DNA from: Kineosporia sp. A_224
Lineage (GTDB): Bacteria > Actinomycetota > Actinomycetes > Actinomycetales > Kineosporiaceae
Length of the DNA: 64,000 nucleotides
Assembly (NCBI RefSeq): GCF_002198655.1
Contig: NZ_MWLN01000199.1
Coordinates: 62,001-126,000 of the forward strand
Direction of reading: 5' to 3'
Shown here: one piece after another, positions 40,200 through 49,076 of the stretch
Numbering within the stretch: position 1 is the stretch's first letter
How the letters are laid out: every line of letters begins with the position of its first letter
The notes under the pieces: model-generated
What the model saw: only the letters and a program-made list of their open reading frames with translations
What the model was told of the DNA's origin: nothing
Database searches by the model: none
Position numbers and translations under genes: made by a program

Positions 40200-40500
40200 C
40201 TGTCGAACCTAGCCCGGACATGGTTGCGGCGCCCTCGACACGGGGGACGTCGAGGGCGCCGCGAGAACAGACGCTACGGCTGCGCAGGGCGGCTTCCGGG
40301 GGGCTTGACACGAAGATCGACCATTCGGCGGAGACTGGTTGCGGCGGTTCTGTGACATTGCGTGGTGATATTCAGAGCGTCACATGACGACTCCGTTACG
40401 TCGTGGTGTGGCTCTGCGCGGGGGAGGGGGCGCCGTCCGAGCGGGTGGGCCGGGGCCGCGCCCGCTTGCCATCGGGCCCCGCAGTGGGTTGCCTGGACCC
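40200..40500. other. Intergenic region with a 14-bp perfect hairpin
   Basis: No convincing gene. GCGGCGCCCTCGAC at 40226-40239 pairs perfectly with 40249-40262 around a 9-base loop. TTGACA at 40305 is a possible -35 box without a clear -10. TGTGAC at 40351 and GTCACA at 40379 form a weak inverted repeat. GGTTGCGGCG appears twice (40222 and 40338). Confidence 0.6.
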
Positions 40501-40788
40501 ATGTCCACGATCGAGCGTCGCGAAGCTGCCCGGGCCAACCAGCGCGCCGCCGCGTTCATCCGCTTCCAGGTGCTCAGCGACCACGAGGCGATGCACTTCA
40601 TCCTCACCGAGGCCCAGGAGAGCGACACCGCGCGCCTCGCGTTCACCACCGCGCTCGCCTCGATCGCCGGCTCGCTCGCGACGTCGTCCATGGGGCGGGA
40701 GCAGGCGCTCGCGTACCTGCAGTCCGTCGCCGAGAGCAGCGCGGCCCTGTCGGACGCCGACGACATCGACCGCTACTTCGAGGGCTGA
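40501..40788 (+). CDS. Small helical protein of unknown function
   Basis: A 95-residue acidic, helical protein (STIERREAARANQRAAAFIRF, HEAMHFILTEAQESDTARL, REQALAYLQSVAESSAAL). No family is recognised; the composition and helix pattern look genuine rather than random. ATG 40501 is used, although the frame is open from 40384. The following gene, a P-type ATPase, starts 87 bases later on the same strand. Confidence 0.6.
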   Translation: MSTIERREAARANQRAAAFIRFQVLSDHEAMHFILTEAQESDTARLAFTTALASIAGSLATSSMGREQALAYLQSVAESSAALSDADDIDRYFEG

Positions 40789-40874
40789 CCTTCCTCCGGG
40801 ACTGACGGCACGCCCGCGGCCCGCGGGGACGTAGTACCCCCGCTGCGCGAGGCGCCGCGGACGAGGCTGGCGGT

Positions 40875-43523
40875 ATGCCCGGCCTCACCTCTGCGGAGGC
40901 CGCCTTCCGGCTGCGGACCGACGGCCCGAACCTCATGCCCGTCGCCCGGGGTCCGTCCGCGGCGCGGCTGCTGCTGCGGCAGATGGTGCACTTCTTCGCC
41001 CTGCTGCTCTGGGGCGCCGCCGCGCTCGCGGCCGTCGCGGGGATGCCGCAGCTCGCCGTCGCGATCGCGGTCGTCGTCGTCCTCAACGGGTTCTTCGCCT
41101 TCGCCCAGGAGTGGCGCGCGGACCGGGCGGGGGCCCGGCTGCGCGAGATGCTCCCGGCCCGGGTCGTCGTCGTGCGGGACGGCCGCCGGACGACGGTCGA
41201 CGCCGCCGACCTCGTCGTCGGGGACCTCATGGTCGTCGAGGCGGGGGACCGGCTCAGCGCGGACGGCGTCCTCGTCGACGCCGCGGACCTCGCCGTCGAC
41301 GAGTCGAGCCTCACCGGCGAGAGCGTCCCGGCCCGGCGCGGCACCGGCGAGAAGGTCAGCGCGGGCTCGTTCGTCGTCACCGGCGACGCCTCCTGCACCG
41401 TCACCGGGACCGGCGCGTCGACCCGGCTCGCGGCCGTCGCGCACCTCACCGAGGGCGGCCACCGCCCGCCGAGCCCGCTCGCCCGCCGGCTGGACCGCGT
41501 CGTCACCGTCGTGGCCGTCCTCGCGGTCGGCGTGGGCGTCGCCTTCTTCGGGCTCGCACTCCTGCTCGGCACGTCGCCGTCCGACGGCTTCCTCTTCGCG
41601 ATCGGTGTCACCGTCGCACTCGTCCCCGAGGGGCTGCTCCCGACGGTCACGCTGTCGCTCGCGCGGTCCGCGCAGCTCATGGCCGGCCGGCACGCGCTCG
41701 TCCGCCACCTCGAGGCCGTCGAGACGCTCGGGTCGACGACGTTCATCTGCACCGACAAGACCGGCACCCTGACCCGCAACGAGATGACCGCCGTCCGGGT
41801 CTGGACGCCGGACGGCGAGGTGCGGGTCGTCGGGGACGGCTGGTCCCCGGTCGGCCGGCTCACCGGGCCGGACGCCGCGCTCGCCCGCGTCGCGCCGCTC
41901 GCGCTCGCCGCGACCCGCTGCTCGTCGGGCCGGCTCGTCCGGGTCGCGGGCCGCTGGCGGCCGCAGGGCGACCCGATGGAGGTCGCTCTCCACGTGCTCG
42001 CGCTGCGTGCCGGTGCGGACGTCGAGACCGACGAGCGGGAGCGGCCGCTGCTGCGACGCCGGCCGTTCGACCCGCAGCGGCGGCGGATGTCCGTCGTGCT
42101 GCCCGGCGAGGTCGTCGTCAAGGGCGGCGCGGACGCCGTCCTGCCGCTCTGCGGGGCCGCCGCGGACCCGGCGCACCCGGCGTGGGCCGCGCTCGAGACG
42201 CTCAGCGCGCAGGGGCTGCGGGTGCTCGCCGTGGCGCGGGCCGGTCGCCCCGACGAGCAGGTCACGGACGAGCCGGTCACGGACGAGCCGATCACGGACG
42301 ACGAGCACGGCCTCGAGCTGCTCGGCCTCGTCGGGCTCGAGGACCCGCCGCGGGACGACGTCGCCGAGGCCCTCGCGCTGTGCCGGCACGCCGGGATCCG
42401 GGTCGCGATGGTCACCGGGGACCACCCGGCGACGGCGCTCGCGATCGCCCGGGAGACCGGGCTCGTGCCGCACGGCGTCGAGGCGCTCGTCGTCGCCGGC
42501 GCGGACCTGCCGGCCGACGTCGCGGCCCTCGGTGCACTGCTCGACCGGGACGGCGTCGTCGTCGCCCGGGTCACCCCGGAGGACAAGCTGCGGATCGCCG
42601 CCGCGCTGCAGGCGCGCGGGCACGTCGTCGCGATGACCGGGGACGGCGTCAACGACGGTCCGGCGCTGCGGGCCGCGGACGTCGGGGTCGCGATGGGCGC
42701 CTCCGGCACGGACGTCGCTCGCGAGGCCGCCGACCTCGTGCTGCTCGACGACCGGTTCGCGACGATCGTCGCGGCGGTCGCGCTCGGCCGGGCCACGTAC
42801 AGCAACGTCCGGCGCTTCCTCACGTACCACCTGACCGACAACGTCGCCGAGCTCGCGCCGTTCGTCGCGTGGGCCCTCACCGGCGGCCGCTACCCGCTCG
42901 CCCTCGCCGTCCTCCAGGTGCTCGCGCTCGACATCGGCACCGACCTGCTCCCGGCGCTCGCCCTCGGGTCCGAGCCGCCGAGCCCGCGCGTCCTCGACGG
43001 CCCGGCCCGCACCGGCGAGCTCGTCGACCGGCAGGTCATGCTGCGGGTCTTCGGCGTCCTCGGGCCCGCCGAGGCGGTCGTGGAGCTCGCCGCCTTCACG
43101 GCCGTGCTCGTCGCGGGCGGCTGGGTCTGGGCCGCGACACCGGACGCCGCCCTGCTCGCGACGGCGTCCGGCACCGCCTTCGCGGCCGTCGTCCTCGGGC
43201 AGCTCGCGAACGCCTTCGCCTGCCGCAGCGCCGCCCGGCCCGTGGGCCTGTGGTCGCTGCGCGGCAACCGGCTGCTTCTCGGTGCGGTCGCCGCCGAGCT
43301 CGGCGCGCTCGCGCTCTTCCTCTGGGTGCGGCCGCTCGCGGACGTCCTCGGCGGGTCCCCGCCGAGCCTGCTGGGCTGGCTCGTCGCCGCCTGCGCGATC
43401 CCGGCGGTGCTCCTCGCGGACGCCGTCCAGAAGGTGGTGGCGGTCCGCTCCCGGCCCTCGGTCCCCGCACCCGTTCCCGTAGCCGCCCCCGCCCCTGCCC
43501 GACACCCGGAGGTGTCGTCATGA
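40875..43523 (+). CDS. P2-type cation-transporting ATPase, Na,K-ATPase-like motifs
   Basis: An 882-residue P-type pump. In order: N-terminal cation-ATPase segment (LTSAEAAFRLRTDGPNLMP), actuator motif TGES, TM4 with VPEGLLPTVT, phosphorylation site DKTGTLT with D294, nucleotide domain with KGGAD, hinge TGDGVNDGPAL, then TM5-TM10. TM5-TM6 read NVAELAPF and DIGTDLLPAL, much like the Na,K/H,K-ATPase group (DLGTDMVPA). The transported ion is not proven. A short acidic repeat interrupts the nucleotide domain near residue 465. ATG 40875; the TGA overlaps the next ATG, so a beta-CASP nuclease is coupled to it. Confidence 0.92.
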   Translation: MPGLTSAEAAFRLRTDGPNLMPVARGPSAARLLLRQMVHFFALLLWGAAALAAVAGMPQLAVAIAVVVVLNGFFAFAQEWRADRAGARLREMLPARVVVVRDGRRTTVDAADLVVGDLMVVEAGDRLSADGVLVDAADLAVDESSLTGESVPARRGTGEKVSAGSFVVTGDASCTVTGTGASTRLAAVAHLTEGGHRPPSPLARRLDRVVTVVAVLAVGVGVAFFGLALLLGTSPSDGFLFAIGVTVALVPEGLLPTVTLSLARSAQLMAGRHALVRHLEAVETLGSTTFICTDKTGTLTRNEMTAVRVWTPDGEVRVVGDGWSPVGRLTGPDAALARVAPLALAATRCSSGRLVRVAGRWRPQGDPMEVALHVLALRAGADVETDERERPLLRRRPFDPQRRRMSVVLPGEVVVKGGADAVLPLCGAAADPAHPAWAALETLSAQGLRVLAVARAGRPDEQVTDEPVTDEPITDDEHGLELLGLVGLEDPPRDDVAEALALCRHAGIRVAMVTGDHPATALAIARETGLVPHGVEALVVAGADLPADVAALGALLDRDGVVVARVTPEDKLRIAAALQARGHVVAMTGDGVNDGPALRAADVGVAMGASGTDVAREAADLVLLDDRFATIVAAVALGRATYSNVRRFLTYHLTDNVAELAPFVAWALTGGRYPLALAVLQVLALDIGTDLLPALALGSEPPSPRVLDGPARTGELVDRQVMLRVFGVLGPAEAVVELAAFTAVLVAGGWVWAATPDAALLATASGTAFAAVVLGQLANAFACRSAARPVGLWSLRGNRLLLGAVAAELGALALFLWVRPLADVLGGSPPSLLGWLVAACAIPAVLLADAVQKVVAVRSRPSVPAPVPVAAPAPARHPEVSS
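42261..42305 (+). repeat. 15-bp tandem repeat in the P-type ATPase gene
   Basis: GTCACGGACGAGCCG occurs twice perfectly (42261, 42276), followed by a third diverged copy at 42291. It encodes the repeated pentapeptide VTDEP in a surface loop of the nucleotide-binding domain. Confidence 0.9.
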
Positions 43524-44944
43524 CCGCTCCCACGTCCATGACCTTCCTCGGCGGCGCCGGCACGGTGACCGGGAGCAAGACGCTCCTCGTCCACGGCGTG
43601 CACCGGCTGCTCGTCGACTGCGGGCTCTTCCAGGGCACCCGCGAGCTGCGCCGGCAGAACTGGGCGCCGCTGCCGGTCGCCCCCGCGGGGATCGACGCGG
43701 TCGTCCTCAGCCACGCCCACCTCGACCACTGCGGCTACCTGCCCGCGCTGGTCCGGCAGGGTTTCGACGGGCGGGTGCTCTGCACCGCGGGCACCGCCGA
43801 GCTCGCGGCGATCGTGCTGCGCGACAGCGCGAAGCTCGCCGAGGAGGAGGCGCGGGACGCCCGCTCCGGCGGCTGGTCGCGGCACAGCGCGCCGCAGCCG
43901 CTGTACGACGAGGCGGACGCCGAGAAGGCGATCGCGCTGCTCGAGGTCGTCCCGGAGGACCACCCCGTCGAGGCCGTCCCCGGGGTCGTCGTCGAGCTGC
44001 CGCCGGCGGGCCACATCCTCGGTTCGGCGATGCCCGTCGTCCGGGTCGAGTGCGGCCCGGCCGACCGGCGTCCCGGCCCGGCCGTCGTCGCGTTCTCCGG
44101 CGACCTCGGCCGCCCGGGCCACCCGCTGCTCCTGCCGCCCGGCCCGCCGCCGTCCGCGGACGCGCTCGTCGTCGAGTCGACGTACGGCGACCGCCGGCAC
44201 CCGGAGCCCTCGACGGCCGTCCTGGCGGACGTCGTCCGGCGCACCGCGGCGCGCGACGGCGTGCTCGTCGTCCCGGCGTTCGCCGTCGACCGGACCGAGG
44301 TCGTCCTGCTCGCCCTGGCGGACCTCATGCGGTCCGGCGCCGTCCCGACCCTGCCGGTGTACCTCGACAGCCCGATGGCCCTCGCGGCCCTGCGGGTCTA
44401 CCGGCAGGCGCTGTCCGCGGGGGCGGGCGGCCTGCGGCCCGGGCCGGTGGCGGACGTGCACGCGGGCTTCGACCCGTTCGACACCGGCGACCTGCGGGAG
44501 GCCCGCAGCGCCGAGGAGTCGATGCGGCTCAACAGCCCCGGCAGCCCGTGCGTCATCCTGTCGGCGTCCGGGATGGCGTCCGGCGGGCGGGTCGTCCACC
44601 ACCTCGCGCACCTGCTGCCGGACCGCCGCAACACGGTGCTGCTCGTCGGCTACCAGGCCGTCGGCACCCGCGGGCGGGCGCTCGTCGAGGGCGCCACCGA
44701 GGTGAAGATCCACGGCAAGTACGTGCCGGTCCGGGCCGAGGTCGTCGCGCTCGACGAGTTCTCCGTGCACGCGGACGCCGACGACATCCTCGCCTGGCTG
44801 CGGTCCGCGCCGCGCGAGCCCGAGGTCTGCTACCTCGTCCACGGCGAGCCGGAGGCGGCCGCGACGCTCGCCGCGCGGGTGCGCGCCGAGCTCGGGTGGT
44901 GCGCCGTGGTGCCGCGGCCGGGGGAGCGGGTGCTCGTCGGCTGA
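43520..44944 (+). CDS. Metallo-beta-lactamase/beta-CASP ribonuclease family protein
   Basis: A 474-residue CPSF73-like MBL-fold hydrolase. The zinc motif is SHAHLDHCGYLP, with FSGDLGRPGHPLL, then the beta-CASP domain (DALVVESTYGDR, VVPAFAVDRTEVVLL, PVYLDSPMA), SASGMASGGRVVHHL and LVGYQAVGTRGR, and a C-terminal RNA-binding KH-like tail with EFSVHADADDI. Such enzymes cleave or trim RNA. ATG 43520 sits in an ATGA overlap with the pump gene and has CGGAGG eight bases before it. The pairing of an ion pump with an RNA nuclease is unexpected. Confidence 0.92.
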   Translation: MTAPTSMTFLGGAGTVTGSKTLLVHGVHRLLVDCGLFQGTRELRRQNWAPLPVAPAGIDAVVLSHAHLDHCGYLPALVRQGFDGRVLCTAGTAELAAIVLRDSAKLAEEEARDARSGGWSRHSAPQPLYDEADAEKAIALLEVVPEDHPVEAVPGVVVELPPAGHILGSAMPVVRVECGPADRRPGPAVVAFSGDLGRPGHPLLLPPGPPPSADALVVESTYGDRRHPEPSTAVLADVVRRTAARDGVLVVPAFAVDRTEVVLLALADLMRSGAVPTLPVYLDSPMALAALRVYRQALSAGAGGLRPGPVADVHAGFDPFDTGDLREARSAEESMRLNSPGSPCVILSASGMASGGRVVHHLAHLLPDRRNTVLLVGYQAVGTRGRALVEGATEVKIHGKYVPVRAEVVALDEFSVHADADDILAWLRSAPREPEVCYLVHGEPEAAATLAARVRAELGWCAVVPRPGERVLVG

Positions 44945-44967
44945 GGCCGTGCGGACCCGTCGGGCTC

Positions 44968-45019
44968 AGCTGCCGAGGTCAGCTGCCGAGGTCAGCTGCC
45001 GAGGTCAGCTGCCGAGCTC
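44968..45019. repeat. 13-bp tandem repeat at the ppgK 3' end
   Basis: AGCTGCCGAGGTC is repeated at 44968, 44981 and 44994 without change and at 45007 with one mismatch (AGCTGCCGAGCTC). The last units lie inside the ppgK coding end, including its stop codon, so slippage could add new stop-proximal sequence. Units are contiguous, so it is not CRISPR. Confidence 0.92.
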
Positions 45020-45772
45020 GGCAGCGGCGACGGCCGCGCCGACGATCCCGCCGTCGTTGAGCAGCCCGGCGGGCACGATCGGGGCGCGGAGCTTGAGCAG
45101 CGGGAGGAACTTCGCGCTCTTCTTGCTCACCCCGCCGCCGACGACGATGAGGTCGGGCCAGAAGAGGTTCTCCACCGTCGAGAAGTACCTCTGGAGCCGC
45201 TTGGCCCAGTGCTCCCAGGTGAGGTCCTCGGCGTCCCGGACGCTGTCCGCGGCCCGGGACTCGGCGTCCTTGCCGTCGATCTCGAGGTGCCCGAGCTCGG
45301 TGTTGGGGACGAGCTGGCCGTCGACGATGAGTGCGCTGCCGATGCCGGTGCCGAGGGTCGCGAGGAAGACCACGCCCTTGACCCCCTTGGCGGCGCCGTA
45401 GCGTGCCTCGGCCAGGCCCGCGGCGTCCGCGTCGTTGATGACGTGGACGGCGCGACCGAGCTTGGCCGTCATGAGCGCGTCGACGTCGGTGTCGACCCAG
45501 GCCTTGTCGACGTTCGCGGCGGTGCGGGCGACGCCGTGCTGGATGACCGCCGGAAAGGTCACACCGATCGGCCGGGTGCCCGACGCACGCCCGAACGAGG
45601 ACACGATCTGGCCGACGACCTCGGCGACCGCGTCCGGCGTGGACGGGGAGGGGGTGGGGATCCGCAGCCGCTCGGCGCTGAACGCCCCCGCCGCGAAGTC
45701 GACCGGAGCGCCCTTGATGCCGCTCCCGCCGATGTCGATGCCGAAACCGATCCCACGTGTCACGCGTGCCAT
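45005..45772 (-). CDS. ppgK: Polyphosphate glucokinase
   Basis: A 255-residue ROK-fold kinase that phosphorylates glucose using polyphosphate or ATP, typical of actinomycetes. Landmarks are [15 protein letters not shown] (phosphate site), [38 protein letters not shown], and the family-specific [34 protein letters not shown] region (read across segments). ATG 45772 lies four bases after the ldh stop, so the genes are co-transcribed. The C-terminal codons AELGS come from the 13-bp tandem repeat. Confidence 0.95.
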   Translation of the reverse strand: MARVTRGIGFGIDIGGSGIKGAPVDFAAGAFSAERLRIPTPSPSTPDAVAEVVGQIVSSFGRASGTRPIGVTFPAVIQHGVARTAANVDKAWVDTDVDALMTAKLGRAVHVINDADAAGLAEARYGAAKGVKGVVFLATLGTGIGSALIVDGQLVPNTELGHLEIDGKDAESRAADSVRDAEDLTWEHWAKRLQRYFSTVENLFWPDLIVVGGGVSKKSAKFLPLLKLRAPIVPAGLLNDGGIVGAAVAAAELGS

Positions 45773-45776
45773 ACGC

Positions 45777-46712
45777 CTACAGTCCCAGATCCCGGGCCAC
45801 CGCCGCGACCGCCCCCGCCGAGGCGTGCAGCGCGGCGCTCTCGCCCGCGTCCAGGGGCGTGGGGAGCACGGCCTCGACGCCGTCGCGCCCCACGACCGAC
45901 GGCATCGAGAGGCAGACCCCGCCGATCCCGTGCACGTCGTCGAGCATCGAGCTCACCGGGAGCACCCGGTTCTCGTCCTTGAGGACGGCCTCCAGGATCC
46001 GGGAGACGGCCAGCCCGATCGCCAGGCTCGTCGCGCCCTTGCCCGCGATGATCTCGTAGGCGGCGCCGACGACGCGCTCGTGGATCGCCGTCCGGGTCGC
46101 GGCGTCGAGCCGGCCGTTCGCGCCGTCCCAGTCGGTGACCGGGATGCCGCCGATCGTCGCGGTCGACCACAGCGGGACCTCGGAGTCGCCGTGCTCACCG
46201 GCGATGTACGCGTGGACGTTCTGGACGGCGACCCCGGTGTGCTGAGCGATGAGGAAGCGCAGCCGGGACGAGTCGAGCACCGTCCCCGAGCCGAAGACCC
46301 GGTTCGCCGGGAGGCCGGAGAACTTCAGCGCGGCCATCGTCACGACGTCCACCGGGTTCGTCACGACGAGCAGGTGCGCGGCCGGGGCGAGGCCGACCAG
46401 ACGGGGGACGAGCGTGCGGCACATCTCGACGTTCGCGGCCGCCAGGTCCAGCCGGGTCTGGCCCGGGTGCTGCTTGGCGCCGGCGGTGATGACGACGACG
46501 TCGGCGTCGCGGCAGACCTCGAGGTCGTCGCCGCCGGTGATCTGCGCCATCGGCGTGAACTGCATGCCGTGGTTGAGGTCGAGCACCTCGGCGCGGACCT
46601 TCTGGGCGTTCAGGTCGTACAGCGCGAGCTGCCGGCACACGCCCCGGATCTGCGCCGCGTACGCGATGGCGGCGCCGACGGCGCCCGCCCCGATGATCGC
46701 CACTTTCGTCAC
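45777..46712 (-). CDS. ldh: L-lactate dehydrogenase
   Basis: A 311-residue LDH/MDH family enzyme interconverting pyruvate and lactate with NADH. The dinucleotide fold starts [16 protein letters not shown]. The substrate loop reads [14 protein letters not shown], with Gln at the position that favours lactate over malate. The catalytic segment is [15 protein letters not shown] with the catalytic His, and TNPVDVVT precedes it. GTG 46712 lies six bases after TAGGGT (46719-46724 on the minus strand), so the ldh-ppgK message is likely leaderless. Linking glucose phosphorylation with lactate formation suits fermentative growth. Confidence 0.93.
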   Translation of the reverse strand: MTKVAIIGAGAVGAAIAYAAQIRGVCRQLALYDLNAQKVRAEVLDLNHGMQFTPMAQITGGDDLEVCRDADVVVITAGAKQHPGQTRLDLAAANVEMCRTLVPRLVGLAPAAHLLVVTNPVDVVTMAALKFSGLPANRVFGSGTVLDSSRLRFLIAQHTGVAVQNVHAYIAGEHGDSEVPLWSTATIGGIPVTDWDGANGRLDAATRTAIHERVVGAAYEIIAGKGATSLAIGLAVSRILEAVLKDENRVLPVSSMLDDVHGIGGVCLSMPSVVGRDGVEAVLPTPLDAGESAALHASAGAVAAVARDLGL

Positions 46713-46742
46713 GCGTCGACCCTACGGGGCGCCGGGCCGCCG

Positions 46743-47531
46743 TCAGGACGTCGTCAGCACGACCTCGAAGCCGGCGTGCGTGCGCAGCGTCACCGGGCCG
46801 GTGTGGTCGCCCGGCAGCGAGCCGTCGGGGGCCACGACGACGTGGACGGCGTGGAAGCCGTGGCGGCCGGACTCGCGGGTGATCCGGGCGAGACGTTCGG
46901 GGGAGCCGGCGCCGAAGGTGAGCCGGCCCTGGATGCCGACGGGGGCGTCCCACGGGCGGACGGCGATCCGCAGCAGGACGGCGCCGGCGCGCCAGCCGAT
47001 GCCGTCGTCCCCGGCCGCCGGGTGCCAGCCGAGGCGGGCGAGCAGCCAGGTGAGGGAGTCGGCGGTGTCGGGGTCGGCGACGCCGACGACGATCTCCTGG
47101 AGCGCGCCGCGGTGCGGGCCGGGACGCCGTCCGCTCACCTCGGCCTCGACCTCCTCGACCTCCTCGCCGACGTGCTCGACCTGGTGCTCGACCTGCCGGA
47201 CGGCCTCCTCGAGCCGGGTCGCGAGCCGGCCGGCGAACGCGTAGGCGACGATCGCGGCGACGGCGCCGATGATCGCGACCCCCGCGGCCATGATGCAGAC
47301 GGCGACGAGGCGCCCCAACAGCGTCACCGGGTAGTGCTCGCCGTACCCCACCGTCGTCAGGGTCGTCACCGCCCACCAGGCCGCGTCGCCCCAGTGCCGC
47401 AGGTTGCCGCCGGAGGCGTGCCGCTCGGCGAGCCAGACCAGGGTGCCGCCGGTGAGGACGACGGCCGTCGTGAAGACGGAGACGAGCGCACCCCAGCGCA
47501 GCAGGTGCTGCGTCCACGGCTGCTGTCGCAC
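46743..47531 (-). CDS. Two-TM potassium channel with C-terminal VOC-like domain
   Basis: A 262-residue channel. TM1 is about residues 9-32, the pore helix and selectivity filter read [14 protein letters not shown], and TM2 is about 75-105. A coiled coil rich in Glu and Val ([22 protein letters not shown]) follows, and the last 120 residues ([24 protein letters not shown] to THAGFEVVL) look like a glyoxalase/VOC-type alpha-beta fold instead of the usual RCK domain; that part is inference. GTG 47531 has GGGAGAGG five bases upstream; a GTG eleven codons earlier is possible. Confidence 0.8.
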   Translation of the reverse strand: MRQQPWTQHLLRWGALVSVFTTAVVLTGGTLVWLAERHASGGNLRHWGDAAWWAVTTLTTVGYGEHYPVTLLGRLVAVCIMAAGVAIIGAVAAIVAYAFAGRLATRLEEAVRQVEHQVEHVGEEVEEVEAEVSGRRPGPHRGALQEIVVGVADPDTADSLTWLLARLGWHPAAGDDGIGWRAGAVLLRIAVRPWDAPVGIQGRLTFGAGSPERLARITRESGRHGFHAVHVVVAPDGSLPGDHTGPVTLRTHAGFEVVLTTS

Positions 47532-47664
47532 GCGGGCCTCTCCCGCGCGGGCGCTTCCCACGCTGGCATTCTCGGCGTCCCGCGGGCCGGCCGTGAGGGA
47601 TCTACGACCTCCGCAGGGGCGCGGGGCGGGGTGTCGACCCGGCAGGAACGGGCATAGTCGACGT

Positions 47665-48327
47665 ATGGGTGCTCTCGTGCGCTGGAAGGACCTCGTCACC
47701 GACACGACCGACCCCGCGGGGACCGGCCGGTTCTGGGCCGGGCTGCTCGGCCGCCTCGTGACCCGGGACGAGGACGGCGACGTGCGCGTCGACGGGTCGT
47801 CGGACGCCGAGCGGATCTGGGTGGACCGGGTGCCCGAGCGCCGCACCGTCAAGGACCGCGTGCACCTCGACCTCGTGGGCGACGTGCCCGCGCTCCGGCG
47901 GACCGTCGAGCGGCTCGGCGGCCGGCACGTCGCCGACCGCGGGCGCTGGACCGTCGTCGCCGACCCGGAGGGCGGCGAGTTCTGCCTCTTCCCCGCGACG
48001 GAGGTGACGGGCCTCGTCGTCGACGCGCGACGGCCGGTCGAGATCGCCCGCTGGTGGGCGGAGGCGTTCGGTGCCACGCCGCGGACCGGTCCCGACGGGC
48101 TGCCCCGCTGGCTCCCGGTGCCCGGCGCCCCGTTCGACGTCATGAAGTTCGTCGCGGTGGCCGAGCCGAAGACGGCGAAGAACCGCCGGCACTGGGACGT
48201 CTGGTGCGAAGACGTCCCGGCCCTCGTCGGGCGCGGCGCGACCGTGCTGCGGGAGCCGGACGACGAGATCGGCTGGACGGTGCTCGCGGACCCGGAGGGC
48301 AACGAGTTCTGCGCGTTCACGCCGTAG
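47665..48327 (+). CDS. VOC family protein, two glyoxalase-like domains
   Basis: A 220-residue protein with two vicinal-oxygen-chelate units: residues 1-110 (VRWKDLVTDTTDPAGTGRFWAGLLG to VADPEGGEFCLFP) and 111-220 (LVVDARRPVEIARWWAEAFGA to LADPEGNEFCAFTP). Each ends with the DPEGxEFC motif. Many such actinobacterial proteins bind hydrophobic ligands or have unknown activity. ATG 47665 stands four bases after TAGTCG, so a leaderless message is possible. It is divergent from the channel gene. Confidence 0.88.
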   Translation: MGALVRWKDLVTDTTDPAGTGRFWAGLLGRLVTRDEDGDVRVDGSSDAERIWVDRVPERRTVKDRVHLDLVGDVPALRRTVERLGGRHVADRGRWTVVADPEGGEFCLFPATEVTGLVVDARRPVEIARWWAEAFGATPRTGPDGLPRWLPVPGAPFDVMKFVAVAEPKTAKNRRHWDVWCEDVPALVGRGATVLREPDDEIGWTVLADPEGNEFCAFTP

Positions 48328-48341
48328 GGCGTGGGGCCCTT

Positions 48342-48890
48342 TCAATCCTTCGCGGAGTCGACGTCCCAGGGGAGATCGAGTCGGTCGATGCGCGCCAACG
48401 CCTCGCCGGTGCGGCCTGCGACGAGGATCGCGACGGTGGTGTCGGGTCCGACGAGGTCGCCCGGGAGCTCCTCGGCGAAGCTGAGAGCCAGTGCCCCGTC
48501 GCGGTACCAGAGGGCGTGGAGCGGTCCGGGCCAGCGCCACGGCTTGACCATCAGGCGTTCCCAGCCGTCGAAGAAGCGCCGGTGCTGGTCCAGGGTCGCG
48601 TCGTTGACCACCAGGCAGCGGTCGGACGTCAGCACCGTCTCGAACAGGAGGAAGTGCCACAGATACTCCAGGAGCGACTCTCCCGTCGACGTCCACAGCG
48701 CGTGAGCCTCGTTCTCCCGCTCCACGACCATCTGGTCTCTCAGACCCCACAGCCAGACACCCTGGTTCTCGACACCGATCAGGAGGACATCGCCGGTGTG
48801 CTCGGCGTCGGTGGGAATGGTGTTCTGCCGGGCGGCGGTCGCGTCCCAGCAGGCGACGGTCAGCTGCCAGCGCACGACCTCTGCGGGCAT
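48342..48890 (-). CDS. Hypothetical protein, 5' end possibly frameshifted
   Basis: A 182-residue protein from the first ATG, with a Trp-rich middle (VENQGVWLWGLRD, LLEYLWHFLLFETVL). No function is known to me; the VENQGVW motif recalls hypothetical proteins of the SMI1/KNR4-like immunity kind. The same frame continues upstream to 48980 with natural-looking sequence (NPASFLSAWYGPPDRGPAP) but has no start codon before a TGA at 48981-48983; a plausible ATG (minus-strand MDHDVRPAL) is in another frame. So the gene may be frameshifted or start at a non-standard codon. Confidence 0.6.
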   Translation of the reverse strand: MPAEVVRWQLTVACWDATAARQNTIPTDAEHTGDVLLIGVENQGVWLWGLRDQMVVERENEAHALWTSTGESLLEYLWHFLLFETVLTSDRCLVVNDATLDQHRRFFDGWERLMVKPWRWPGPLHALWYRDGALALSFAEELPGDLVGPDTTVAILVAGRTGEALARIDRLDLPWDVDSAKD

Positions 48891-49076
48891 CGTGGAGCCG
48901 GGGTCGACGGGGGCAGGACCACGGTCCGGTGGTCCGTACCAGGCGCTCAGGAAGCTGGCGGGGTTGGCCGTCGTCGAGACTCAGGGCAGGCCGGACGTCA
49001 TGGTCCATGCGGTGATCGTGCCGTATGCGGGTCGCCTGCTCCCCGGTGAGCCAGACGTGCCGTCTGACGCGGAGCG

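Noticed and set aside
40351-40384. TGTGAC/GTCACA as a CRP-type site
   Set aside because: The 22-base spacing is too long for a CRP-like site and no regulated gene is obvious.
41111-43519. Open frame upstream of the beta-CASP gene in the same frame
   Set aside because: It overlaps the P-type ATPase gene entirely, reads as Arg/Ala-rich noise, and the real protein starts at 43520 with a ribosome site.
44968-45019. CRISPR array
   Set aside because: The 13-base units are contiguous with no spacers, so this is a simple tandem repeat.
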